Source: UBA6522 sp963664945 (GTDB taxonomy: Bacteria; Pseudomonadota; Gammaproteobacteria; Steroidobacterales; Rariloculaceae). From it: 64,000 nucleotides of DNA. The stretch covers positions 5,146,001 to 5,210,000 of the forward strand of contig OY761822.1 of the NCBI GenBank assembly GCA_963664945.1, in the 5' to 3' direction. Shown here in pieces: positions 8,828 through 16,226 of the stretch (positions within the stretch are counted from its first letter, which is position 1; the number at the start of each line of letters is the position of its first letter). Made by a program: the position numbers and the translations under genes. The notes under the pieces are model-generated. The model searched no databases, was not told the DNA's origin, and saw nothing but the letters and a program-made list of their open reading frames with translations.

Positions 8828-9274
8828 CTATTCGATGATGAATTTTCCGTTCATCAACACATAATGGCCGGGAAACGAACAGAAGTACGTGTAGTCGCCT
8901 CCGGGCTCGAGCCCGGCGAGGCTGAATGTCACCGATGTCTCCTCTCCGCCTCCGATCATGCCGGTCGCGGCAAGGATGCGGGGGTCGTCGGCGGGCAGGT
9001 ATTCCGGCGGCCCCGCCGTCGCGGCGACGGTGGCCAGGGGCATGTAGTCGGCGGTCGCGGTCAACACCCAGTTGTGGCCCATGACGTTTGCGGCCAATTG
9101 ACCGGTGTGGACCAGGTTGATCGTCACCTCTTCGCATTCGGCGCTGACGCGAATCTCCGATACGTTCCACTGGATCAGGTCATTGCCTTCGATGACCTGG
9201 GTGCATTCCTGGCCCTGCGCCGTCCCGCAAAACGCCAGTCCCAATAGGGCCGCTGCCGCGAGATATCTGCTCAT
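8828..9274 (-). CDS. Azurin, periplasmic blue copper protein
   Basis: From the start at 9274 (AGGAG about ten bases upstream) the protein is 148 residues with a signal peptide of about 21 residues. The type 1 copper ligands are all present: Gly66-His67 in MGHNW, and Cys132, His137 and Met141 in CSFPGHYVLM. The disulfide cysteines are near 24 and 47. Azurins carry single electrons between periplasmic cytochromes and reductases. Being first in the same-strand series with coxB, it is a likely electron donor to the oxidase. This is inferred from position. Confidence 0.95.
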   Translation of the reverse strand: MSRYLAAAALLGLAFCGTAQGQECTQVIEGNDLIQWNVSEIRVSAECEEVTINLVHTGQLAANVMGHNWVLTATADYMPLATVAATAGPPEYLPADDPRILAATGMIGGGEETSVTFSLAGLEPGGDYTYFCSFPGHYVLMNGKFIIE

Positions 9275-9497
9275 TGATTTTGTACTCCTGGCCCGGTTGC
9301 CCGGGCTCATCGACGGTCGGCCGGACGCTGCCTCGGCCCGCTGTCACCCGTGATCTGCCGATGCGGCGCCCGGACCCGTGGGCCTTGGATTTCGGGCGCG
9401 AATATTAACAGAACCGTCTCCGGCGGGTAACTGGAATTCTACGCTTTTTTCGTTCTGGACAAGTAGGATATCGACCCTGTAACTCGCAACCCGGGCA

Positions 9498-9956
9498 TTG
9501 AATCCATTGATAGGATTGCTGCAACGCGTCAGCCGCGCCAGCGTGACGGTAGAAGACCGGACCATCGCCGGGATCGGCGCCGGACTGCTGGTCTTCGTCG
9601 CCGTCGAGACCGGTGACACCGAGGCCCAGGCCTTGCGGCTGATGGAGCGCCTGCTGGCGTATCGCGTCTTCCCGGACGAGCGGGGGCGGATCGATCTCAA
9701 CGTTCGGGAGGCGGGCGGCAGCCTGCTTCTGGTACCGCAATTCACCCTGGCCGCCGATACCCGCAAGGGCAATCGGCCGGGATTTTCAAAGGCGGCGCCC
9801 CCGGACCTGGGGCGCAGACTGTTCGACTACATGGTGCAGCTTGGCATCAATGCCCCGATTCCCGTGGTTGCCGGCCGGTTCGGCGCCACGATGCGCATCG
9901 ATCTCAGCAACGAGGGTCCGATGACCTTCTGGCTGCGCGTCCCGCCTGCGAGTTAG
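9498..9956 (+). CDS. dtd: D-aminoacyl-tRNA deacylase
   Basis: Dtd hydrolyses D-amino acids from mischarged tRNA in the cytoplasm. The sequence shows LLQRVSRASV at the N-terminus, the active-site VPQFTLAADTRKGNRPGFSKAA segment region (Q-F-T-L) and the Gly-cisPro motif in EGPMTFWL near the C-terminus. The length (about 150) fits the family. No ATG is available. TTG codons at 9498 and 9507 are both possible, and the second gives the more standard MIGLLQRV start. It is just upstream of tatA on the same strand. Confidence 0.93.
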   Translation: MNPLIGLLQRVSRASVTVEDRTIAGIGAGLLVFVAVETGDTEAQALRLMERLLAYRVFPDERGRIDLNVREAGGSLLLVPQFTLAADTRKGNRPGFSKAAPPDLGRRLFDYMVQLGINAPIPVVAGRFGATMRIDLSNEGPMTFWLRVPPAS

Positions 9957-10026
9957 CGGCCGGTGGCGAACTTGTGCCCGGCTTTCGCGTATTATTGGGG
10001 AATCGACTGGGTCCTGGAGCGAAACG

Positions 10027-10275
10027 ATGGGATTGGGCGGCATCAGCCTCTGGCAGCTACTGATCGTACTGCTGATCGTGGTGTTGGTATTCGGCACCAG
10101 GCGACTGAAGACCCTGGGCGGCGACCTGGGCGGCGCATTGAAGAGCTTCCGCACCGCGATGGACAGCGACGAGGAACCGGACGGCGAATCCGCCGAAAAA
10201 CCTCGTCTGGCCACCGCTGAGCCGGACGCGGAGTTCGCCGAACAACGCCGGGAGAGTCAAGGCAGCGAGACCTGA
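10027..10275 (+). CDS. tatA: Sec-independent translocase subunit TatA
   Basis: This 82-residue protein has the TatA plan: a short N-terminal membrane helix (LWQLLIVLLIVVLVFG), the F-G hinge, the amphipathic helix LKTLGGDLGGALKSFRTAM and an acidic disordered tail. TatA oligomers form the protein-conducting patch for folded, twin-arginine substrates. The usual partners tatB and tatC are not next to it but 18.4 kb downstream on the same strand, with an accessory block between. A GGAGCGAAACG stretch precedes the ATG. Confidence 0.93.
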   Translation: MGLGGISLWQLLIVLLIVVLVFGTRRLKTLGGDLGGALKSFRTAMDSDEEPDGESAEKPRLATAEPDAEFAEQRRESQGSET

Positions 10276-10455
10276 AACCCGGCGTTGTAGAAATCCACGC
10301 TGCTCCATCGGTCTGCCGATAGCCTTCGTACGCCCCCACGCCCCAGGCCAGCGTCTACGGCGGGAATTGCACGATCCCTTGATCGGCCTCACTTGATCGG
10401 CCTCACCGATGTCGCCGCCCCCATGGCTTGGTTCCCCGTGGCCCGGGGCCAATAG

Positions 10456-12246
10456 CTAATAATCCAGGGCGGTACCTCGCATCGGGTTCACGCCGTTGTG
10501 AAAATTGCCCTGGTCGCGCACCGTGCGCGGCACGCCGTTCTCGTCGTAATGAACCCATGCCAGGCCGTGGGCATCGCCGTTGCCGGGCATGTCGATCTTC
10601 TCGATCAGTTCCCGGGTTGCCGCGTCGTATACGTAGAGCCGCCCCTCGGCGTTACTCGTCGCCCACATCTCCCGACCGTTGGGCGCCAGCAGCACGTGAT
10701 CGACCATATACGCGCCGTACAGCGTTTCCAGGTGTTGCCCGGAGTCGGCGTCGATGACTGTCAGCGTCCTGCCGTAATGGCCCGCGGCCTCGCCCTTGTC
10801 CGCGATCCACAGCTCGGTCTCCTCGGCGTTCAGCGTGCCGCCGTAGGGGCCGATGCCCGTGCCGTTGGTCCAGATGACCTCGCCCGTCTCGATGTCCATC
10901 TTGGCTGCATTGGACATGGAATTGATGACGTAGATGTGCTCCTTGGCCGAGTCCACCAGCGCCCAGTTGGGGCGGTAGCCCGGGATCGGGAATTCGGCCT
11001 CGACCTCCCAGGTGTCCGGGTTGATCCTGGCGATCCAGTAGGGGCGCATCGCCATGAGCCGGCCCTGGTACATGCTGATGGCGCCGAACATGCCGGTGGC
11101 GCGGCCCGGTGCGTAACCCGCCGGTTCCATGAGCGCGTAGATGTACTCGTAGTCCGGATCGGTCCAGACCGTGTAGGCGTAACCGCCGAGGTCCGCATCC
11201 AGCACGCCGCCGACGATTTCGTCCGTATCGGGGTCGAGCAGCATCAGCGCGAGCCCGCCCTGGTCCCGGCCGAACATGTCCAGCAGCACGTAGTCGCGGA
11301 ATACCTGACCGTGGTGAAGGCGGCCGCCGATGTCGATTTGGGCGACGGGCTGCAGCGTCACGGCATCGACCTTGATGAGCGTCGCCGACGTGCCCAGCCG
11401 CCCCACCCAGGCCGGCCGGTCCGGACCGATGCCGCCGCCTGTCAGTTCCGCCGCGCCGGCCGGGCGCGGGCCGACGATGTAGACGTGGCGTCCGTCGGGC
11501 GAGACCACCGTGGCATGAACGGCGCCGCGCAGCGATTCGGGCAGCATGTAGCTGGCGATCACCTCCCGCGTTTCGGCGTCGCCGACGACGACCGAACTGC
11601 TCTTGGGCAGCTCGTAGCCCTCGAACAGGACCGCCGGCCGGCTCGAGGCGCCAACGTTCTCATAGAAGTAGGTCTTGCCCGGCTCCGGCGTGAATTTCGG
11701 TTCGCCCGGATCGTAGGTGGCGAGCACTTGTGCGTCATAGTGGCTCAGCAGGCTGCCTTCCCGGGCACGGCGCGTCCAGGTCGCCTGCAGGGACTCGAAC
11801 GTTTCGATGGCTTCGATCTGCAGATCGCGGGCCGTCTTCTCGAATTCGAAGTCCGAACCGCGGCTGGCCCTGACCGTCTCCAGGTCGCCGAGCCACATCG
11901 GCGCCAACCCCGCATCCAGCGCCAGCCCGGCGAGCGAGCGGATGTACATGGAGATCGCGGCGAGATCGTCATCGGACGGGTCCATCTCGCTGACGATGAC
12001 ACCCATGACCGGATTGTTCTCAAGCTGATCGAAAATATCGACAGGGGTCGGACCGAACAGCAGGCTCGGTCCCACCAGCCCTTCGCCCGTGGGCGCATGG
12101 CACACGTGGCAGCCGATTTCGGAGTGGAAGAGTTCGCTTCCCCTCTCCACGAGCGCGTTCAGGTCGTTCAGGTCCTGGGCCCCGACGCTGCCGGCGGCCA
12201 GGACGACGCCGGCCACGAGCGCGAGTGACGCATGCCTGTCATTCAT
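10456..12246 (-). CDS. Secreted cytochrome c with C-terminal beta-propeller
   Basis: The start at 12246 gives a signal peptide (MNDRHASLALVAGVVLAAGS) and a protein of 596 residues. A single haem c domain follows with CHVCH at 46-50. The remaining about 400 residues contain repeated strands such as SPDGRHVYIVG, DYEYIYAL and PNGREMWATSNAEGRLYVYD, which mark a YVTN/cytochrome d1-like beta-propeller. This layout recalls cytochrome cd1-type or quinohaemoprotein periplasmic enzymes, but I cannot see d1 or PQQ ligands with confidence. The substrate is unknown. It is oriented against tatA. Confidence 0.75.
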   Translation of the reverse strand: MNDRHASLALVAGVVLAAGSVGAQDLNDLNALVERGSELFHSEIGCHVCHAPTGEGLVGPSLLFGPTPVDIFDQLENNPVMGVIVSEMDPSDDDLAAISMYIRSLAGLALDAGLAPMWLGDLETVRASRGSDFEFEKTARDLQIEAIETFESLQATWTRRAREGSLLSHYDAQVLATYDPGEPKFTPEPGKTYFYENVGASSRPAVLFEGYELPKSSSVVVGDAETREVIASYMLPESLRGAVHATVVSPDGRHVYIVGPRPAGAAELTGGGIGPDRPAWVGRLGTSATLIKVDAVTLQPVAQIDIGGRLHHGQVFRDYVLLDMFGRDQGGLALMLLDPDTDEIVGGVLDADLGGYAYTVWTDPDYEYIYALMEPAGYAPGRATGMFGAISMYQGRLMAMRPYWIARINPDTWEVEAEFPIPGYRPNWALVDSAKEHIYVINSMSNAAKMDIETGEVIWTNGTGIGPYGGTLNAEETELWIADKGEAAGHYGRTLTVIDADSGQHLETLYGAYMVDHVLLAPNGREMWATSNAEGRLYVYDAATRELIEKIDMPGNGDAHGLAWVHYDENGVPRTVRDQGNFHNGVNPMRGTALDY

Positions 12247-12304
12247 CCGGGCTCTCCATTGTGGTGCGTGAGGCGCAGAGGGGCGCCGAATTCGACTGTA
12301 ACAT

Positions 12305-12356
12305 ACCGGCGGGCCGCAAGATTGCGATCCCGAAATACGGTATCTTTGAGTCCCGC
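12305..12356 (-). pseudogene. Short relic of an integrase N-terminal (Arm-binding) domain
   Basis: On the minus strand one frame reads GLKDTVFRDRNLA. It matches GPKDTVFWDRDLAGFGVRV in the broken integrase at 28161-28424, and the DNA is close to identical over the centre (CGGTATCTTTG). No integrase remainder is visible around it. It is too short to be functional and is reported as a relic. Confidence 0.45.
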
Positions 12357-12916
12357 TGGGAGAAACGCATTCATGTTTGACGTCGGTCAAGTCCCACGTG
12401 CAAGGTAGTGCAGAGTATAAACGTATCTAATTGATTTAACTAGATAAAATAGAGGAATTCACCGGATGCAATTCTTCCGTTCGACGATACGTCAACAAAC
12501 CGGAACCAAACGCGTTCAATCTCAAGCGTGCGTATGTCTGCTGGGGAGAACGAGTGACGGATATTTCGGGGAGTGCGTCATGCGCAATCGTTGGTGTTGG
12601 TGCTTCCCGGAGCAGTTCATTTGGTCGAGTTCTTCGCGACGGCAGTCGCTCGAATTGGCTGAGTTCAAACGCCCAACGGCCGCGCGGGTTCTCGGGCACT
12701 ACCGCTACAGTCCCAGGATGAACGGGAACCGCGCTTGATCCTCTCTAAACACCTTGCCAGAACCCTTGCCGTTCAATGAAGAGGCGTGGCCAGTGGCGCA
12801 ATGCCCTTTGAACGATGCAATGAAAAACGTTTCACGGATTACGCCACCACTATCGCTAGGATGGCCGAATCCCGGACCGACACGGGTCTCTTCGCTTACC
12901 AGAGAGGATCCTCGAC
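12357..12916. other. Intergenic stretch without a recognisable gene
   Basis: The sequence is lower in GC than its surroundings, with an AT-rich segment near 12418-12450 that could hold a promoter. Several short open frames exist in both strands but none has a recognisable domain or a convincing ribosome site. Confidence 0.4.
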
Positions 12917-13244
12917 GTGGAGATCGCGTTCGAACATTTGTACGAAGTGGACCCTGGATGGATTAGCTTCAAATCGATAGTCCGCGAAGCCTGTTTCCTC
13001 GCCGACAACACCGCGCGACGAAGGCGGATATTTGCCAGGTCCGGGATGCCTACAACCTCCGATCAGCCTTCGTTGACTCGCGAAAGTTTCGAAGAAGATC
13101 AAAAAAATGTTGAGCCGGCAACACATGACGCACGCGTTTGAGACCGGCTTGGCTTTGGCCCACGACACGCTCATCAAGCTGTTGGATCAGGACACACAGG
13201 ACAGCAGGGACGAACTGGTCGTTTCCGCGGACCATCGCCGCTGA
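12917..13244 (+). pseudogene. Degenerate HEPN-like (Apea type) gene fragment
   Basis: The first frame (from 12917) reads MEIAFEHLYEVDPGW then ISFKSIVREACFLADNTA. The continuation is in another frame and reads VRDAYNLRSAFVDSRKF followed by HAFETGLALAHDTLIKLLDQ, ending at the TGA 13242-13244. This order resembles the C-terminal part of Apea-like HEPN proteins, where a phrase of the form YxLRSxxVH carries the RNase motif. Here the His is replaced by Asp and the frame is broken, so it would be inactive. HEPN proteins are often toxins or anti-phage effectors. The family call is tentative. Confidence 0.35.
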
Positions 13245-13405
13245 GTCCACGACCAAGCTTGTATTGGAGGCTTCGGAACTCGGATGACTGCGATCCGTCC
13301 GGAGCGATACCCCGGTTGTTGACGGTGCCCAAATGATCGGCACTGCACAGCACGGATACATATTCCACCCGGAATCCGCGACCAAGTCGGTCGCAATTCC
13401 GTGGC

Positions 13406-13873
13406 TCACGCCGTCAACACCGGGAGAATCGGCAGTTCCAATGATCCCGCATCGCCGTAGAACGAGACCAGTTGCCTGAAATACGGGAACGTGGCGAATC
13501 GGCCGACTCGCAGCACGAATTGACGTACCGCCTCAGTCTCAAGTTCCGTGTCGCAACCGTAAATGACGGCGTAGGATCCACGAATATCAATGGCCGTGTG
13601 TTCCTGATGCTCCGCCCGCGCAAACCAGTCGAACCGACCGGTGAATTGTCCTTTCTCTCGGTCGTAGTCGACCTCCGGATTATCCGCGCCGTAATGAAAA
13701 TTCAGATTGATTCCCCCATCCTCTTCGCTCGCCTGACCCTGAAGGTAATCCCGGTCCGCATCAAATGACGAGGAGAGCAATACGATCCCGTTTAATTCGG
13801 CGGACTTGACGACCTTGCCGTATTGCCGTCGAGCCTCTTCGCTCGCGTGTGCCTTGTTTCGTTCAGCATTCAT
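13406..13873 (-). CDS. SecB-like chaperone of a probable toxin-antitoxin-chaperone module
   Basis: The 155-residue protein has no clear named domain at the N-terminus, which contains SAELNGIVLLSSSFDADRDYL. Its C-terminus reads RQFVLRVGRFATFPYFRQLV and then ELPILPVLTA. That pattern (fP-[YF]-[FL]-R followed by a hydrophobic proline-rich tail) is typical of SecB and SecB-like proteins. Its position, third after a HigB-like toxin and an HTH antitoxin on the same strand, matches known toxin-antitoxin-chaperone operons, where the SecB homologue keeps the antitoxin soluble. The gap to the antitoxin is 39 bp. The assignment is an inference from motif plus context. Confidence 0.55.
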   Translation of the reverse strand: MNAERNKAHASEEARRQYGKVVKSAELNGIVLLSSSFDADRDYLQGQASEEDGGINLNFHYGADNPEVDYDREKGQFTGRFDWFARAEHQEHTAIDIRGSYAVIYGCDTELETEAVRQFVLRVGRFATFPYFRQLVSFYGDAGSLELPILPVLTA

Positions 13874-13912
13874 CCGTAAAGTGCCCCGGTTTCAAAGTAA
13901 CGGTTGTCCCGC

Positions 13913-14440
13913 CTAGGCGGCAATCGCATAGTTATCTTCATTCGCGGCCAGCAACAAGGAGTCAGAACCCGGCTCGTCCGGATTCACCCTATCCATCCCG
14001 CCAGGGACTCCAAAGTCCGCCGGCACCTTGTCCCACACGAACGCGCCGGACTGCCCCTGTTCGTCACCTTCTGCAGTGATTTGCCGCGCACGGCCGTACG
14101 AGCCACCAGCTACCCTGACGCGACCCAGGGCATAGTGACCCTCGTTCGCCACGGCACCGGCGCTTGCCTTGCTGCTCTCAAGATATCGGCTCCTGACGAT
14201 GCACGTGTCGCCAAGGACATGAAAAATCCTCGCCACCGACTCCAGCCTCAGATTACTGTCCTCCGACAGCATCTGCGTTACGTTGGCGGGCGTGCAGTCA
14301 AGCCGTCTGGCCAGCTCCGACCGGCTGACGTTTTTTCGGTTCATCACCGACTCGATGCAGTACTGGGTCTCCGCGAGGAGTCCCTCAACGGCATAGACTT
14401 CGGACTCTTCCCGATTCTTCGGGCCAAACAGTTTTTTCAT
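13913..14440 (-). CDS. HTH (Xre/HigA-type) antitoxin with long C-terminal extension
   Basis: The 175-residue protein has a helix-turn-helix at about 33-77 (RKNVSRSELARRLDCT then ANVTQMLSE), as in HigA/Xre antitoxins. About 95 residues follow the DNA-binding part. This is long for HigA and ends in a hydrophobic patch (DSLLLAANEDNYAIAA). In chaperone-dependent antitoxins such an extension is the chaperone-addiction region bound by SecB. The gene starts 15 bp after the toxin stop, with GGAAG upstream of the ATG. It would repress the operon and neutralise the toxin. Confidence 0.65.
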   Translation of the reverse strand: MKKLFGPKNREESEVYAVEGLLAETQYCIESVMNRKNVSRSELARRLDCTPANVTQMLSEDSNLRLESVARIFHVLGDTCIVRSRYLESSKASAGAVANEGHYALGRVRVAGGSYGRARQITAEGDEQGQSGAFVWDKVPADFGVPGGMDRVNPDEPGSDSLLLAANEDNYAIAA

Positions 14441-14455
14441 TAGTCCACTTCCGTC

Positions 14456-14893
14456 CTATATGTATCGTCCAAGCTTGCGCGCAGCGCGCCTGAGCCTGGT
14501 CTTATCGGCCTTGTCCTGTTTCTTTGCCGGATCGATCTCGGTACAGACAAAGCAGTCGACATCCGGGATCTTGCCGCCATACAACCGCACCTGATATGCC
14601 TTGAAAGCGTAGATCATGATTTCCTTGCCGCTCTTGCCGCCGGTGTGGTACCGATGTTCACTTCGAAATTTTTCCTTCGAAAGGTCTTCCGGGCCATGCC
14701 GCGCGTAGAATTCCATGATCTTTTCGCACCGCGCCCGCCACTTCGCGTCAAGCTCGTCGTAGGTTTCGAAGACTTCTCTTGTCATGTAGATCGTGAACCT
14801 GAACGAATGATCCGCCGAATCGGGGAACTCGACCTCTACCAGTTCATCGAGCAGCGACGGGTGCAGAGCATGTGCGCGGTTCTCCTTCGACAT
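14456..14893 (-). CDS. HigB/Gp49-like toxin of the same operon
   Basis: The 145-residue protein has a RelE/HigB-like core ending in KAYQVRLYGGKIPDVDCFVC, followed by EIDPAKKQDKADKTRLRRAARKLGRYI-type sequence, a basic tail with the K-K-x-x-K-A-D pattern common in phage-derived Gp49/HigB toxins. Such toxins cut mRNA on the ribosome. It is first in the three-gene operon, the higB-higA order. An N-terminal extension of about 70 residues precedes the core. The exact RNase residues cannot be assigned by eye. Confidence 0.6.
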   Translation of the reverse strand: MSKENRAHALHPSLLDELVEVEFPDSADHSFRFTIYMTREVFETYDELDAKWRARCEKIMEFYARHGPEDLSKEKFRSEHRYHTGGKSGKEIMIYAFKAYQVRLYGGKIPDVDCFVCTEIDPAKKQDKADKTRLRRAARKLGRYI

Positions 14894-15413
14894 TTTCTAA
14901 GTGCCTAGCCTCCATGCTCCTCGTTACCGCCCGGTGATCCCGGGAAGCGCCGTCAAACCTGGCGGGAACTCCATGTGCGTACAGATCGCACGACCGCCAC
15001 TCGCCTCCTTGCAGGAATGACAGGCGCGCATCCACACGGAGACGACATCCGTGTATGGAGGCGCAACCCAGGCTCGTCAAGGGCCCCTGACGCGGGACAG
15101 CTACCCGAGCCTTGCACGGTTTGTCGACGCCAATGGCGACGCCCAAACCATGTTGTCGCCAGCGAGAGCACACGCACGCTACGCCACACCTGCATGCAAT
15201 TTCAACCGATTGTTCATCAATTCACGGGGTTGCCGGCAACCGGAACAAGCACCGTGTCCGCCGACCCAAATTTCGCTAGCTGCCGCAACCGCATAACCCG
15301 AGCCATTCATTGTCGCCAACCAAGCCGCTTCTCGCTGTTTGACAGCCTAGAATAGTTTTAATTCATAACTTAAATACCTTCGACAGTCAACAACCCGCAA
15401 GGTTGATCCACGG
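14894..15413. other. Intergenic region between the toxin operon and the transposon
   Basis: About 520 bases without a recognisable gene. The promoter of the toxin operon must lie at its left side. A moderately AT-rich part at 15340-15375 borders the transposon. No terminal inverted repeat of the element could be defined with confidence. Confidence 0.4.
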
Positions 15414-16226
15414 CTAATTTGTTCTCACGTTGGAAGTTTCGGGTTTTGAGTGGTTTAGGGTATTGGCGGTCATTTTGAGGTAGTCGAAGACGCGCCGTGG
15501 ATTGCGGTTGAGCTTGCGCACGGTGGGGGCGAGGCATTTGGAATGGGCCCGTATGATTCCGATGGCGAAGCGTCGCAGCCGGGTGGTGTTTTCGGGTCCG
15601 TATCCGGTTCGGATGCGGCAGCGGTCCTCGTCCCAGGCGGTGTCGAGGATGTGGTGCACGGCCTCGGCGCTCCAGTGTCCGCGGTTCATCGCGAGCAGTC
15701 GTTCGGCGTTGGCGCAGTCGGGGGTGTGGCTGGTGATGCCGTAGGCGAGTTCGACGGTGCGTTTGCCGGTGGATTTGACGGTGACGGCGCGTTGGACGAG
15801 GAAGGCCTGTCCGACATGGGGGAAGTTGAGGTGGTCGTTGAGTGCCGCGGTGGTCCATATGGAGCGGCATTCGACGCGTCCGTGGCGGAGTTGGACTTGT
15901 TCCCGGAAGTCGGGATCGCCGCGGTTTTGGAAGTGCAGTTCGATGTCGGCGAGCAGTCCGGGCCGATTGGCCTTGACGGCGAAGAGGTGGTGCGCGCCGC
16001 GGTCGGCGAGGTGCTCGGCGAGCTTGGTTTGGGTGAGCAGGGCGTCGGCGGTGAAGGTTTTGCCGGCGAGGTCGGACTGGAGGGCGTCCAGCATGGGCGG
16101 CACGGCGCCGATTTCGTTGGTGCGTTTGGATTCCTCCCCGGCTCCGAGGGGCAGGCGGCCTACTTTTTTGGGGTGTGGGTGGTTTGGGATTCGTGGCCGA
16201 CGGCGCTGAGGACGTGGGTTTGGCAA
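15414..16226 (-). CDS. ISAs1-family transposase, C-terminal frame (orfB, -1 frame)
   Basis: This frame carries the second half of the DDE domain of an ISAs1-family transposase. It starts in sense at the KKVGRLPLG segment and continues through MLDALQSDLAGKTFTADALLTQ, with the acidic residue of the TADAL motif, to RGHWSAEAVHHILD with the final catalytic Glu region (HWS-E). The first catalytic part is encoded by the upstream frame. The two frames join at CCAAAAAAGTAG near 16160-16170, so a -1 shift yields one continuous transposase. The N-terminal about 20 residues of this open frame are out-of-phase and probably not translated alone. Confidence 0.75.
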   Translation of the reverse strand: MPNPRPQRRRPRIPNHPHPKKVGRLPLGAGEESKRTNEIGAVPPMLDALQSDLAGKTFTADALLTQTKLAEHLADRGAHHLFAVKANRPGLLADIELHFQNRGDPDFREQVQLRHGRVECRSIWTTAALNDHLNFPHVGQAFLVQRAVTVKSTGKRTVELAYGITSHTPDCANAERLLAMNRGHWSAEAVHHILDTAWDEDRCRIRTGYGPENTTRLRRFAIGIIRAHSKCLAPTVRKLNRNPRRVFDYLKMTANTLNHSKPETSNVRTN

